Under the pieces are notes generated by a model, which was not told the DNA's origin, ran no database searches, and saw only the letters and a list, made by a program, of their open reading frames with translations. A DNA stretch of 64,000 nucleotides, taken from positions 62,001 through 126,000 of the forward strand of contig NZ_JACDTY010000018.1 of NCBI RefSeq assembly GCF_013520985.1. The letters run 5' to 3'. Made by a program: the position numbers and the translations under genes. This stretch comes from Mesorhizobium neociceri (GTDB lineage: Bacteria > Pseudomonadota > Alphaproteobacteria > Rhizobiales > Rhizobiaceae). Below are positions 26,754 to 36,297 of the stretch, one piece after another; position 1 is the first letter of the stretch; each line of letters begins with the position of its first letter.

Positions 26754-28247
26754 ATGATCGACCGGATATCGTTGGGCATGCCTGAGGCCAATACGGACAT
26801 CATCAGACTGAACGGCGCCGAAAAACATTTCGGCGCCGTTCGGGCGCTTAACGGCGTCGACTTCCATGTTGTATCAGGCGAATGCGTCGGGCTGGTCGGC
26901 CATAACGGCGCCGGCAAGTCGACGCTGATGCATATGGTGGCCGGCACGCTGCGGCCCGATGGCGGTGAGATCGCGGTGCGCGGCAATGCGGAAATCGACT
27001 ACTCGGTGGCGCGCGCGCTAAAGCTCGGCATACGCTGCGTGTTCCAGGAACTGTCGCTCTGCCCGAACCTCAGCATCGCCGAGAACACGCGCATCAGTCA
27101 TCCAGCGCTGACCGGCCTCGGCTGGCGGCGCAAAGCCGCTAACCTTATCGCCGCCAAGCTCGACGAAATTTTCCCGGATCACGGCATCTCGGCTGACGAC
27201 ATTGCCGGTGACCTCTCCATCGGCCGGCGGCAGATGGTCGAGGTGGCGCGCGCCTTCACGGTAACGGGCGATCCGCTCGACCTTGTCATTCTCGACGAGC
27301 CGACCTCTTCGCTCGACGCTCACACGGCCGGCCAACTGCTAGCCTTCGTGCGCCGTTTCGTCGCCGGCGGTGGCAGCTGCATCCTGATCTCGCATGTGCT
27401 GGGCGAAGTGTTGCAAAATGCCGACCGCATCGTGGTGATGCGCGACGGCAAGGTGGTCGCCACGGACGCGGCGAAGGCCTTCGACCGCGACCGGCTGGTG
27501 GCGACCATGGGCGGCGCCGAGGCGCGCGAGAAGATCGCGGCGGAGATTGCAGCCGCCAGGCCCGCCGCCGGCCCACTTAGGGTAAGGGCACGGCCAGAGC
27601 GGCAGCAGGACGGCAAGGAGCTCGTCGCACATGCCGGTGAGATCATCGGCCTCGCCGGCCTTGCCGGCCACGGCCAGACCGACCTGTTGCTGGCGATCTT
27701 CAAGGCCGCCCAGCGCGCCAGGACCGGCATAGAGGTGACCGCGCCGGTGGCGCTGGTGGCCGGTGATCGCCAGTCGGACGGCATCTTTCCGCAATGGTCG
27801 ATCGCGGAAAATATCGGCATCCGTTCGCTGGCGCGGTTGCGAAAAGGGCTGCTGATCTCGCCGCGGCGCGAGGCCGAGCTTGCCGAGTTCTGGAAGCAGA
27901 AGATCGGCATCCGCACACCCGATATGACCAACAACATTTTTTCGCTGTCGGGCGGCAACCAGCAGAAGGCGCTGTTTGCCCGCGCGCTCGGCTCGGATGC
28001 CGAGATCGTGCTGATGGACGACCCGATGCGCGGCGTCGACATCGGCACCAAGCTCGAGGTCTACGACCTCGTGCGCGAGGAAGCGGCCAAGGGCAGGACC
28101 TTCCTCTGGTACACAACCGAGACCGAAGAGCTCGACAATTGCGACCACATCCATGTATTCAAGAACGGCCGCATCGTCGCCAATCTCACACGCGACGAGC
28201 TGACGGAGGAAAAGATCATCCAGTCCTCATTCGGCGATGCGGCCTGA
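26754..28247 (+). CDS. Sugar ABC transporter ATP-binding protein (RbsA/MglA type, double domain)
   Basis: A 497-residue duplicated ATPase. The first domain is complete: Walker A GHNGAGKSTL, signature LSIGRRQMVEVARA, Walker B LVILDEPTSSLD. The second domain has a degenerate Walker A (AGLAGHGQTDLLLA) but a signature SLSGGNQQKALFARAL and a modified Walker B VLMDDPMRGVDIG, as is usual for RbsA-like proteins where the second site is non-catalytic. It starts 24 bp after the binding-protein gene; an ATG at 26778 is an alternative start. Confidence 0.93.
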   Translation: MIDRISLGMPEANTDIIRLNGAEKHFGAVRALNGVDFHVVSGECVGLVGHNGAGKSTLMHMVAGTLRPDGGEIAVRGNAEIDYSVARALKLGIRCVFQELSLCPNLSIAENTRISHPALTGLGWRRKAANLIAAKLDEIFPDHGISADDIAGDLSIGRRQMVEVARAFTVTGDPLDLVILDEPTSSLDAHTAGQLLAFVRRFVAGGGSCILISHVLGEVLQNADRIVVMRDGKVVATDAAKAFDRDRLVATMGGAEAREKIAAEIAAARPAAGPLRVRARPERQQDGKELVAHAGEIIGLAGLAGHGQTDLLLAIFKAAQRARTGIEVTAPVALVAGDRQSDGIFPQWSIAENIGIRSLARLRKGLLISPRREAELAEFWKQKIGIRTPDMTNNIFSLSGGNQQKALFARALGSDAEIVLMDDPMRGVDIGTKLEVYDLVREEAAKGRTFLWYTTETEELDNCDHIHVFKNGRIVANLTRDELTEEKIIQSSFGDAA

Positions 28248-29226
28248 GATGACGGCAATCGCTCCCGGCACGACCCCAAGTTCCTCGCCGCGCAGCAGTG
28301 CTGCCCGTGCCCGCCTGCTGCGCAGCCTGTTGCCGGCGTTGTCGCTGGCACTGGTGCTGCTCGCCATCGCCTGGCTCAACCCGCGCGCCATCAGCTATTT
28401 CGGCTTCAGCCTGATGCTGAACCTGGCGATCCCGATCGCGCTGGCGACGATCGCGCAGATGTTCGTCATCGCCGGCAATGAGCTCGATCTGTCGATCGGC
28501 ACCTTTGTCGGCTTCGTCGGCTGCGTCACCGCCACATGGCTGAAGGATGCACCGCTGCTTGGCGTGGTTGTCCTCTTAGGCTCTATCGGTGTCTATGCGC
28601 TGCTCGGTGCGCTGATCCATCTGCGCAACCTGCCGTCAATCGTGGTGACGCTGGGCATGAGCTTCGTCTGGCAGGGGCTGGCCATCCTGGTGTTGCCGAA
28701 ACCTGGCGGCAAGGCGCCGGACTGGCTACTCGGATTGATGGCGTTCAAGCCGCCTTTCATTCCATTTCCGATCATCGCCGCGCTGGTGATCGCGGCGGTC
28801 GTGCATTTCGGGCTGATGCGTACCTCTTACGGCGTGATCCTGCGGGGATCCGGCGGCAATCCGGCGGCGCTCAGGCGCGCCGGCTGGTCGCTGCTTCGCA
28901 CCAAGATCGTGCTGTTTGCGCTGACCGGCCTGTTCGGCGTGCTGTCCGGCATGGCGCTGATCGGCATCACCACTTCGGCCGACGCCAATATCGGCAATGG
29001 CTACACGCTGCTGGCGATCGCTGGCGTCATCCTCGGCGGCGGCGAATTCGTCGGCGGCCGGGTGTCGCCGATCGGGGCCGTGCTCGGCGCGCTGACATTG
29101 GCGCTGGCCGCGTCGCCGCTACTCACCTTCATGCACATCCCGCCGGATTGGCAGGTCGCCGCCAACGGCGCCATCCTGATCATCGTGCTGGCGGCCCGCG
29201 TCCTGATCAGCCGCAGGGAGAGGTAA
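28237..29226 (+). CDS. Sugar ABC transporter permease 1 (RbsC-like)
   Basis: A 329-residue polytopic permease of the BPD_transp_2 (branched/ribose) family with 8-10 helices and the motifs NELDLSIGTFVGF and GNPAALRRAGW (the cytosolic loop facing the ATPase). Start overlaps the ATPase gene by 11 bp; an ATG at 28249 just after that stop is equally possible. With the following permease it would form a heterodimeric membrane domain. Confidence 0.9.
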   Translation: MRPEMTAIAPGTTPSSSPRSSAARARLLRSLLPALSLALVLLAIAWLNPRAISYFGFSLMLNLAIPIALATIAQMFVIAGNELDLSIGTFVGFVGCVTATWLKDAPLLGVVVLLGSIGVYALLGALIHLRNLPSIVVTLGMSFVWQGLAILVLPKPGGKAPDWLLGLMAFKPPFIPFPIIAALVIAAVVHFGLMRTSYGVILRGSGGNPAALRRAGWSLLRTKIVLFALTGLFGVLSGMALIGITTSADANIGNGYTLLAIAGVILGGGEFVGGRVSPIGAVLGALTLALAASPLLTFMHIPPDWQVAANGAILIIVLAARVLISRRER

Positions 29227-29228
29227 CG

Positions 29229-30176
29229 ATGGCCCTGTTGCGCACGCTTGTCGCCAAACCCTGGATCTGGTCCTTCCTCGGCGCGTTGCTGGTCTGGCTG
29301 GCAACGATCTCGTTCACCGGCGGCTACGGCGGCGGCGGCATGGTCACGGCGGCACTGTCGTTGGCGGTGTTCACCGTCATCGTCGGCGTCGGCCAGATGT
29401 TCGTCATCACGCTCGGGCCCGGCAATGTCGACCTGTCGCTGCCGGCCAATATCGGGCTCGCCAGCGCCGTCGCCATGAAGGTGATGGGCGGCAGCGATTC
29501 CATGATCGTGGTCGGTCTGCTGGCAGCGCTCGCCTGTGGTGCTGCCATCGGCGCCGTCAACTATCTGCTGATCTGGGCGCTGCGCATTCCGCCGATCATC
29601 GCCACGCTGTCGGCCAGCTTCATCATCCAGTCGATTGACATCAGCTACGGCCGCGGCCTGCAGATCAAGCCGCCGCCGGGCTTTGCCGATTTCGCTAACT
29701 GGCAAATCCTGGGCATTCCGGTGCTGGCGATCCTCACCGTGCTGTTCACCATTGCTGCTGCCATCGCGCTGCAGCGCATGATCTATGGCCGCTCGGTGCT
29801 GGCGATCGGCCAGAATATCCGCGCCGCGTGGCTTGCCGGCGTCAATGTCGGCCGCACCCGCTTCCTCACCTACACGCTGTCGGGCGCGCTTGGCGGCATC
29901 GATGGCGCATTGCTTGCCGGCTATTTCCGCGGCGCCAATGTCGACATCGGCAATGAGTACCTGCTGGCCTCGATTGCCGTCGTCGTCATCGGCGGCACCT
30001 CGGTCGCCGGCGGCAAGGCCAATGTTCCCGGCGTCTGGGGCGCGGCGTTGTTCCTGGTGCTGCTGTTGACCATGCTCAACACATTCGGCGTCAGCGCCGG
30101 CGTTCGCCTGTTGCTGACCGGGCTGATCATCGTCGGCGTCATCACCGTGGCCGGTGGCGAGAAGGCCCTGCGCTGA
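29229..30176 (+). CDS. Sugar ABC transporter permease 2 (RbsC-like)
   Basis: A 315-residue paralogue of the preceding permease with GPGNVDLSLPANIGLA, GQNIRAAWLAGVNVGRTRFLTY and VVVIGGTSVAGGKAN, typical of ribose-type permeases. The ATG at 29229 follows the strong AGGGAGAGG site that straddles the end of permease 1. It is the last gene of the importer operon. Confidence 0.9.
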   Translation: MALLRTLVAKPWIWSFLGALLVWLATISFTGGYGGGGMVTAALSLAVFTVIVGVGQMFVITLGPGNVDLSLPANIGLASAVAMKVMGGSDSMIVVGLLAALACGAAIGAVNYLLIWALRIPPIIATLSASFIIQSIDISYGRGLQIKPPPGFADFANWQILGIPVLAILTVLFTIAAAIALQRMIYGRSVLAIGQNIRAAWLAGVNVGRTRFLTYTLSGALGGIDGALLAGYFRGANVDIGNEYLLASIAVVVIGGTSVAGGKANVPGVWGAALFLVLLLTMLNTFGVSAGVRLLLTGLIIVGVITVAGGEKALR

Positions 30177-30196
30177 GCGGCAGCGCGTTCGCCAAA

Positions 30197-30214
30197 TTTG
30201 ACCATGTGGACAAA
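30197..30214. promoter_or_regulatory. RutR-like operator upstream of the BMP-family ABC importer
   Basis: TTTGACCATGTGGACAAA is an 18-bp palindrome with arms TTTG-N-CCA and TGG-N-CAAA. It matches the published RutR consensus TTGACCA-NN-TGGTCAA at all but one position. It lies 80 bp before the ATG of the binding-protein gene, a position suited to repression. RutR is the pyrimidine-responsive TetR regulator of Proteobacteria; the site suggests uracil/thymine- or purine-responsive uptake. Confidence 0.7.
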
Positions 30215-30293
30215 AGTCCGCACCCGTTCCATAGTTCCGCGTCTGATTTCAGAACAGCCGGCTCGACACGGCTGTCAAACAGAGGGGCACTAG

Positions 30294-31319
30294 ATGGAAA
30301 ACCGGAAAAACAAATCGCAATCGACCGGCCTGTCGCGGCGCGACGTGCTGGAACTCGGCGCGCTTGGCCTGGCTGCGGCCATGCTGCCGAATGCTGCCTT
30401 CGCCAAGGACAAGAAGCTCAAGGTGGCGGCGATCTTCGCCACGCCGATCGAGGAGCCGTGGGACAACCAGATCCACGTCGCTCTGCAGAAGGCCGAGAAG
30501 GAACTCGGCATCGAATACAAATGGTCGGAAAAGGTGCAGACCGCCGATTTCAGCCGCGTCATGCGCGAATATGCACAAGGCGGCTACCAGCTGGTGCTGG
30601 GCGACGCCTTCGCCGCCGAGCGTGAATCGCGCCGCACCGCAAAACAGTTCCCGAAGACCGCCTGGCTGTTCGGCTCCGGCGCCGGACCGGCTGAACCCAA
30701 TTTCGGCGTCTTCGACAACTGGATCCACGAGCCCGCCTATCTCTCCGGCATGATCGCCGGCAAGATGTCGAAATCGGGCACGATCGGCGCCGTAGCGGCG
30801 ATGGGCATTCCGGAAGTGAACCGGCTGGTCAACGCCTTCTTCGCCGGCGCCAAGGAGGTCAATCCGAACATCAAGAAGAAGGTCGCCTTCATCGGCTCCT
30901 TCTTCGATCCGCCCAAGGCCAAGGAAGCGGCCGTCGCCCAGATCGACGCCGGCGTCGATGTCATCTATGCCGAGCGCTTCGGCGTCATCGAAGCTGCGGT
31001 GGACAAGAAGATCCTCGCCATCTCCAACATGTCCGACCAGTCGAGCCTTGGCCCCGATACGGTCATCACCGGCCCGGTCTGGGACATGTACCCGACGGTC
31101 GAGCAGGCGATCAAACTGGTCAAGGCCGGCGTCTTCACAGCGCAGGACTATGGCGATTTCTCGCGCATGGCCAAGGGCGGTTCGTTCCTGGCGCCCTACC
31201 ACAAGTTCGACAAGACGCTGCCGGCCGAGGTCAAGGAACTGGTCGAGAAGAAGAAGGCCGAGATCCTGGAAGGCAATTTCCGCGTCGATGTCGATGAGAA
31301 CACGCCGGTTTCGGATTAG
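30294..31319 (+). CDS. BMP-family ABC transporter substrate-binding protein (nucleoside/nucleobase type)
   Basis: A 341-residue BMP/PnrA-family periplasmic binding protein. The N-terminus carries a twin-arginine signal (SRRDVLELGALGLAAAMLPN) with AFA before the mature KDKKLKVAAIF, so export by Tat is likely. Motifs typical of BMP proteins are EYAQGGYQLVLGDAFA, GPVWDMYPT and the late YHKFDKTLP. BMP-family importers handle nucleosides, purines or related ring compounds, in line with the RutR-like operator upstream. A REP-like palindrome separates it from the ATPase gene. Confidence 0.9.
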   Translation: MENRKNKSQSTGLSRRDVLELGALGLAAAMLPNAAFAKDKKLKVAAIFATPIEEPWDNQIHVALQKAEKELGIEYKWSEKVQTADFSRVMREYAQGGYQLVLGDAFAAERESRRTAKQFPKTAWLFGSGAGPAEPNFGVFDNWIHEPAYLSGMIAGKMSKSGTIGAVAAMGIPEVNRLVNAFFAGAKEVNPNIKKKVAFIGSFFDPPKAKEAAVAQIDAGVDVIYAERFGVIEAAVDKKILAISNMSDQSSLGPDTVITGPVWDMYPTVEQAIKLVKAGVFTAQDYGDFSRMAKGGSFLAPYHKFDKTLPAEVKELVEKKKAEILEGNFRVDVDENTPVSD

Positions 31320-31347
31320 GCTTGCTTTGAGGGTTGGTGCTTATCGC

Positions 31348-31501
31348 ACCCCCCTCTGCCCTGCCGGGCATCTCCCCCTCAAGGGGGGAGATTGGCAGCT
31401 TCGCTGGCGGCGATATCGTAGCGGTTGGAGATTGGCGAAAGCCGACGTGACATCCAATCTCCCCCCTTGAGGGGGAGATGGCCGGCAGGCCAGAGGGGGG
31501 T
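31348..31501. repeat. REP-like long palindrome, family A copy 1
   Basis: About 154 bp. Two inverted arms of about 48 bp start CACCCCCCTCTG and contain the internal palindrome CCCCCTCAAGGGGGGAG; a roughly 50-bp spacer separates them. The right arm is the reverse complement of the left with few mismatches. Other copies are at 37588 and 48575. It lies inside an operon, between the BMP protein and its ATPase. Confidence 0.9.
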
Positions 31502-31535
31502 GTGACGGGCACGCCTCACAGTTCAGGAGCCCCCC

Positions 31536-33047
31536 TTGTCCGCCCCTCTCATCGAAATGCGCGGCATCACCAAGAGCTTCGGCGCCGTCAAGGCGAACGA
31601 GGGTGTCGATCTCAGCGTCGCGCCGGGTGAAATCCTGGGCCTGCTGGGCGAGAACGGTGCCGGCAAGACGACGCTGATGAATGTGCTGTTCGGCGCCTAT
31701 GCGCCGGATGCCGGCGAAATCCTGGTCCAGGGCAAGCCGGTGTGGATCACCAGTTCGGCCGATGCGCTGGCCGCCGGCATCGGCATGGTGCATCAGCATT
31801 TTCACCTGGCGCCGCGGCTGACAGTGCTGGAGAACCTGCTTATCGGCATTCCCGGCAAATCGGGCCGCATCGACCGCGGCGGCGGACTTGCCCGGTTGTC
31901 CGACATCAGCCGCCAGCATGGCCTGACGCTCGACCCCAACCTGCCGGTCTCGGCGCTGTCGGTCGGCGAGCAACAGCGGCTGGAGATCGTCAAGGCGCTG
32001 TTTCGTGGCGCGAGGCTGTTGATCCTCGATGAGCCGACCGCAGTTCTGGCGCCGAGCGAGGTCGACGGATTGTTTTCGGCGCTGCGCTCGATGGCCGCAC
32101 AAGGCCTCGGCATCATCTTCATCTCGCACAAGTTGAACGAGGTTCGGGCGCTCACGCATCGCTGCACCGTGCTGCGGCACGGCCGCGTTGCCGGCCGCGT
32201 CGACCATCCGGCCAACACGACGTCAGCGGCAATGGCGCAGCTGATGTGCGGCCATGAGATCGTGCCGCCGGCAAGAGGGCCGTCGACGCCGGGTGTGGCG
32301 GTGCTGACGCTCGACGGCATTTCCACTTCACGGCATTCGGGCACGCCGCTGCGCTACGTATCGCTATCGGTGCGGGCCGGCGAAATCCTCGGCATTGCCG
32401 GCGTCTCCGGTAATGGCCAGAAAGCGCTGGCCGAGGTGATCTCCGGCACGCGCGTGCCCGACGCCGGGCGGATGACCATAGCCGGCAAAGCAGTGATGCG
32501 GTTCTCGCCGCGCGAGGTTCAGGCGCTCGGGCTCGGCCGTATCCCGGAGGACCGCATGACAACCGGGCTGGTGACCAATTTGCCGCTCGCCGATTCCATG
32601 GTGCTGCCGCGCATCGGCACGGCGGCGTTCAGCCGCAAGGGCCTGCTCAAGCCGGATGCGATCCGCGCTTTCGCCGAAGAGCAGATCAAGGCCTATGATA
32701 TCAGGTGCCCCGGGCCGATGACCCGCGCCGGCGCGCTGTCCGGCGGCAATCTGCAGAAGGCGCTGCTGGCGCGCGAGCTTGCTTTCGATCCGAAGGTGTT
32801 GATCGTGTCGCAGCCGACGCGCGGCCTCGACATCGGTGCTGCCCGCTTCATCCACGAAAAATTCCTCGACATGCGCGCCAAGGGCTGCGGCATCATCGTC
32901 ATAGGCGAGGACCTCGAGGAATTGCTTGTGCTCTGCGACCGCATCGCGGTGATGTATGAGGGCCGCATCGCCGGCACGCTGGACAGCACTGACGCCACAA
33001 TCGCGCGGCTTGGGCTGTTGATGACCGGGGCGGAGGGCCATAGCTGA
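31536..33047 (+). CDS. BMP-type ABC transporter ATP-binding protein (double domain)
   Basis: A 503-residue duplicated ATPase of the nucleoside/sugar importer class. First domain: Walker A GENGAGKTTL, signature LSVGEQQRLEIVKAL, Walker B LLILDEPTAVLAPSE. Second domain: degenerate Walker A (AGVSGNGQKALAEV), signature LSGGNLQKALLARELA and SQPTRGLDIGA. It starts with TTG at 31536, with GGAG six bases upstream; no better ATG or GTG exists close by. The stop overlaps the start of the next permease. Confidence 0.92.
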   Translation: MSAPLIEMRGITKSFGAVKANEGVDLSVAPGEILGLLGENGAGKTTLMNVLFGAYAPDAGEILVQGKPVWITSSADALAAGIGMVHQHFHLAPRLTVLENLLIGIPGKSGRIDRGGGLARLSDISRQHGLTLDPNLPVSALSVGEQQRLEIVKALFRGARLLILDEPTAVLAPSEVDGLFSALRSMAAQGLGIIFISHKLNEVRALTHRCTVLRHGRVAGRVDHPANTTSAAMAQLMCGHEIVPPARGPSTPGVAVLTLDGISTSRHSGTPLRYVSLSVRAGEILGIAGVSGNGQKALAEVISGTRVPDAGRMTIAGKAVMRFSPREVQALGLGRIPEDRMTTGLVTNLPLADSMVLPRIGTAAFSRKGLLKPDAIRAFAEEQIKAYDIRCPGPMTRAGALSGGNLQKALLARELAFDPKVLIVSQPTRGLDIGAARFIHEKFLDMRAKGCGIIVIGEDLEELLVLCDRIAVMYEGRIAGTLDSTDATIARLGLLMTGAEGHS

Positions 33048-34102
33048 TGTTCCGCCTGGAAGCCCGCACCTCGACCCCTGCCTGGTTCAACCTGGCGCTG
33101 CCGCTTTTGGCCATCGGTGCAACGCTTGTGCTGTGCAGCGGCCTCATCGCGCTGGCCGGCGCCGGTGTGTTCGAAGCCTATGGCGTGATGCTGTCGGCCT
33201 CGTTCGGCGACAGTTACGCCATCACCGAAACGCTGGTGCGCGCCGCCCCGATGATCTTCACCGGGCTGGCGGTCGCCGTCGCCTTCAGGGCGAAGTTCTG
33301 GAACATCGGCGCCGAAGGCCAATTGCTGGCCGGCGCGGTCGCCAGCTGCTTTGTCGGCGCCATTCCGATGCCGGGCGCGCTCGCCATGCTGTTGATGGCG
33401 CTGGCGGGTGCAGCGGCCGGTGCGGCTGTGGCGCTGGTGCCGGCGACGCTCAGGGTCAAATTCAAGGTGGATGACGTCGTCAGCTCGTTGCTGCTCAATT
33501 CGGTCATCTACTACGCGCTGATGGCGCTGATCGAGGGGCCGTGGAAGGACTCCTTCAGCGGTTATCCGATCTCCCCGCCGATCGAGGATTCGGCGAATTT
33601 TCCGGTGCTGCTCGAAGGCACGAGGCTGCATCTCGGCGTCGTCGCGGCGCTGATCGCGGCGCCCTTGGTCTGGTTCCTGATCGTGCGCACCACACTCGGC
33701 TTCCGCATCCGGGTCACCGGCGAAAGCCCGGAAGCCGCACGCTATGGCGGTATCCATGTCGAACGCGTCCTGATTTCGACGGCGCTGCTGTCGGGCGCGC
33801 TGGCCGGGCTTGCCGGCGTCGGCGAAGTCGGCGGCGTGCATTTCCAGGTGATGAGCGATATCTCGCCGGGCTATGGCTATTCCGGCATCGTCGTCGCCAT
33901 GCTGGCCAGGCTCAATCCACTCGGCGTCGTGCCGGCGGCGATCTTCCTGGCCGCGGTGATGACCGGCGCCGAGGCGATGTCGCGGGCCACCGGCGTGCCG
34001 GCCTTCCTCAGCGATGTCATCCAGGGCACAGCGCTGCTGGCCATGCTCGTGGCGCTGCTGTTCACCGCCTATCGCATCCGCCGTGTCGGAGCTGCATCAT
34101 GA
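33047..34102 (+). CDS. BMP-type ABC transporter permease 1
   Basis: A 351-residue permease with 8-9 helices of the BPD_transp_2 family, with FRAKFWNIGAEGQLLAGAV (the characteristic FNIGxEGQ-type motif) and GESPEAARYGGIHVER (coupling loop). The ATG shares one base with the preceding TGA, and its own TGA overlaps the next ATG, so the transporter genes are tightly coupled. Confidence 0.92.
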   Translation: MFRLEARTSTPAWFNLALPLLAIGATLVLCSGLIALAGAGVFEAYGVMLSASFGDSYAITETLVRAAPMIFTGLAVAVAFRAKFWNIGAEGQLLAGAVASCFVGAIPMPGALAMLLMALAGAAAGAAVALVPATLRVKFKVDDVVSSLLLNSVIYYALMALIEGPWKDSFSGYPISPPIEDSANFPVLLEGTRLHLGVVAALIAAPLVWFLIVRTTLGFRIRVTGESPEAARYGGIHVERVLISTALLSGALAGLAGVGEVGGVHFQVMSDISPGYGYSGIVVAMLARLNPLGVVPAAIFLAAVMTGAEAMSRATGVPAFLSDVIQGTALLAMLVALLFTAYRIRRVGAAS

Positions 34103-35043
34103 GCGCAGTGTTCGAACAGATCTTCCAGGTCGGCTTCCTCGCTGCCATCATCCGCATCGCCACGCCGCTCGCCTTTGCCACGCTCGGCGAAATGTTCTCC
34201 GAGCGGGCGGGCGTGCTCAATCTCGGCATCGAAGGCATCATGCTGCTCTCGGCGATGACCGGCTTCACCGCCGCCAGCCTGAGCGGCAGCCTGTGGCTCG
34301 GCATATTGGCGGCGGTGCTGACCGGCATGCTGATGGGCGCGCTGCATGCGCTGTTCACGGTGGCGCTCGGCCTCAGCCAGCATGTCTGCGGAATCGGTGT
34401 CACGCTGTTCTCGTCGGGCCTCGCCTATTTCCTCTACCGGCTGATCTTCGGCCAGCAATCGGTGCCGCCCAGCATCAAGGGTTTTCAGACGCTGCCGATC
34501 CCGTTGCTGTCCGACATTCCGGTGCTGGGACCAGCGGTGTTCAACCAGTTTGCGCTGGTCTACATGGCGATCATCGCCATCCCGCTTGCCGCCTTCGTGC
34601 TCTACCGCACGCCCTGGGGCCTGTCGGTGCGCATGGTGGGCGAAAACCCGCGCGCCGCTGATTCCGCTGGCGTCAGCGTCATTGCCACGCGCTTCCAGGC
34701 GGTCATTCTCGGGGGCGCGCTGATGGGGCTCGCCGGTGCATTCCTCACCATGGCGCAGTTCAACGCCTTCACCTTCGGCGTCGTGTCCGGACGCGGCTGG
34801 GTGGCGATCGCTCTGGTCGTGTTTGGCCGCTGGGACCCGTGGCGCTCGGCCGGCGCGGCGCTGCTGTTTGCCTTCGTCGATGCCTTGCAGCTGCGCATGC
34901 AGGCAAGCGGGCTCGGGCACATCCCCTACGAGGCGTTCCTGATGCTGCCGTTCATCTTCACCATCGTGGCGATGGCCGTGATGTCGCGCAACGCGGTGGC
35001 GCCGTCAGCGCTCCTGAAGCCGTTTCGACGAGAAGAGCGCTGA
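34099..35043 (+). CDS. BMP-type ABC transporter permease 2
   Basis: A 314-residue permease with the second signature of this class, ERAGVLNLGIEGIMLLSA, and the coupling loop GENPRAADSAGVSV. It overlaps permease 1 by 4 bp (ATGA). With the BMP protein and ATPase it completes an importer. A family B palindrome follows its stop within 10 bp. Confidence 0.92.
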   Translation: MSAVFEQIFQVGFLAAIIRIATPLAFATLGEMFSERAGVLNLGIEGIMLLSAMTGFTAASLSGSLWLGILAAVLTGMLMGALHALFTVALGLSQHVCGIGVTLFSSGLAYFLYRLIFGQQSVPPSIKGFQTLPIPLLSDIPVLGPAVFNQFALVYMAIIAIPLAAFVLYRTPWGLSVRMVGENPRAADSAGVSVIATRFQAVILGGALMGLAGAFLTMAQFNAFTFGVVSGRGWVAIALVVFGRWDPWRSAGAALLFAFVDALQLRMQASGLGHIPYEAFLMLPFIFTIVAMAVMSRNAVAPSALLKPFRREER

Positions 35044-35052
35044 CGAGTAGTG

Positions 35053-35250
35053 TCCTTTCCTCTCCCTCCGGAGGGGGAGAGGTGGCGCTGCGAAGCAGCG
35101 ACGGAGTGGGGGAACCACCTGGCAACCGTCGCCGACGGATATTGAAAGGGGGACCAAGGCGCAAGGACCTCCTGCACCGCGCCGAGGGTCGACCCCCACT
35201 CCGTCGAGCTGCGCTCGACACCTCTCCCCCGATCGACGGGGTAGAGGAGG
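35053..35250. repeat. REP-like palindrome pair, family B copy 1
   Basis: Two palindromic modules. The first (about 35053-35111) has CTCCCTCCGGAGGG and ends CGGAGTGGGGG; the second (about 35192-35250) starts CCCCCACTCCGTCGAGC and has CTCCCCCGATCGACGGGG. The inner ends are complementary (GGAGTGGGGG against CCCCCACTCC). Related modules in another arrangement lie at 50649-50789. Situated between convergent genes, so it may also act as a terminator. Confidence 0.8.
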
Positions 35251-35295
35251 GGCGCCAAGCTTTCCCTGGGGCAAAGACCTGGACCTTGGGACGCC

Positions 35296-36063
35296 TCACA
35301 TTGCCGTAAAGCCGTTATCCACGAACAGATGCGTGCCGTTGACGAAGCTGGACTCATCGCTGGCGAGGTACAGCGCCGCCTTGGCCACTTCCTCCGGTTC
35401 GCCGATGCGGCCCTGCTGCGCTGCCAATGCGGCGTCCGACACATCGACGCCGAGCTTGCCGAGATCGGCGACCTCGCGCAGGCCGTGCGGTGTGCGGATG
35501 AAGCCGGGACAGACGGCGTTGCAGCGGATGTTGCGGTCGCGGAACTCGACGGCGATCGCCCGCGCAAACATGTGGCAGGCGCCCTTGGTGGTGTCGTAGA
35601 GCACCTCCATCGGCGTCGCCGCCACCGCAGAGATCGACGAGGTGCAGACGATCGAACCGCCGCCGGCGGCGATCATGCCGGGCAGTACGGCGCGGGTCAT
35701 CAGGAACATCGAGCGGACATTGACGGCGTGCAGCCAGTCCCATTCCTGCACCGTCGTCTCCAGGAACGGCTTTATCACGATGGTGCCGGCGTGGTTGAAC
35801 AGCACGGTGGCCGGGCCGAGTTTCTCTATCGCCCCTTTGACCGCCGTCTCAACCTGCGCTTCATCGGAGACGTCAGCGACGAAATGCTCGGCGACATGAC
35901 CCCGCGCGCGGATTGCTGCGGCGGTGGCGGCCGCCGCCTCGCCATTGCGGTCGATGATCGCCACTTTGGCGCCTTCGGCCGCGAACAGTTCCGACGCCGC
36001 CCCGCCCATTCCCGTCGCGCCGCCCGAGATGATGGCGACCTTGCCGGCCAGTCTTGCACCCAT
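35296..36063 (-). CDS. Short-chain dehydrogenase/reductase (SDR)
   Basis: A 255-residue classical SDR. NAD(P) motif SGGATGMGGA at residues 13-21, NHAG at 90-93, catalytic Ser (SSIS near 142-145), Tyr156 and Lys160 (YDTTK), and VCPGFIRTP after it. The acidic D38 after the second strand (IIDRN) favours NAD. The conserved Asn111-type position is in VNVRSMF. The substrate is unknown; the divergent neighbours (transporter, flavoprotein, hydrolase) suggest catabolism of a small imported compound. Confidence 0.9.
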   Translation of the reverse strand: MGARLAGKVAIISGGATGMGGAASELFAAEGAKVAIIDRNGEAAAATAAAIRARGHVAEHFVADVSDEAQVETAVKGAIEKLGPATVLFNHAGTIVIKPFLETTVQEWDWLHAVNVRSMFLMTRAVLPGMIAAGGGSIVCTSSISAVAATPMEVLYDTTKGACHMFARAIAVEFRDRNIRCNAVCPGFIRTPHGLREVADLGKLGVDVSDAALAAQQGRIGEPEEVAKAALYLASDESSFVNGTHLFVDNGFTAM

Positions 36064-36297
36064 ATTTCTGCTCCCCTAGCCCTGTTCAATAGCCCCAGCT
36101 CTACGCCGGAATGGCGATGCTATCTCCTATGCACGGGCCGGCCAAGCCGACCCGCCGGTTGCTGCCCATGGTATGCTCATAGCAAAGCGAAACCAATTTT
36201 CCCCGCTGTCTGAGAAAATTGTTCTACATACCGTCAAAAAATAGCACTCGACAAAGTCTACTGATTTTATAGATTAACCGGCGAGACGGAGGTCGAT

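Noticed and set aside
31348..31501. CRISPR array.
   Set aside because: There is only one inverted pair at each place, no series of direct repeats with unique spacers, and no cas genes in the window.
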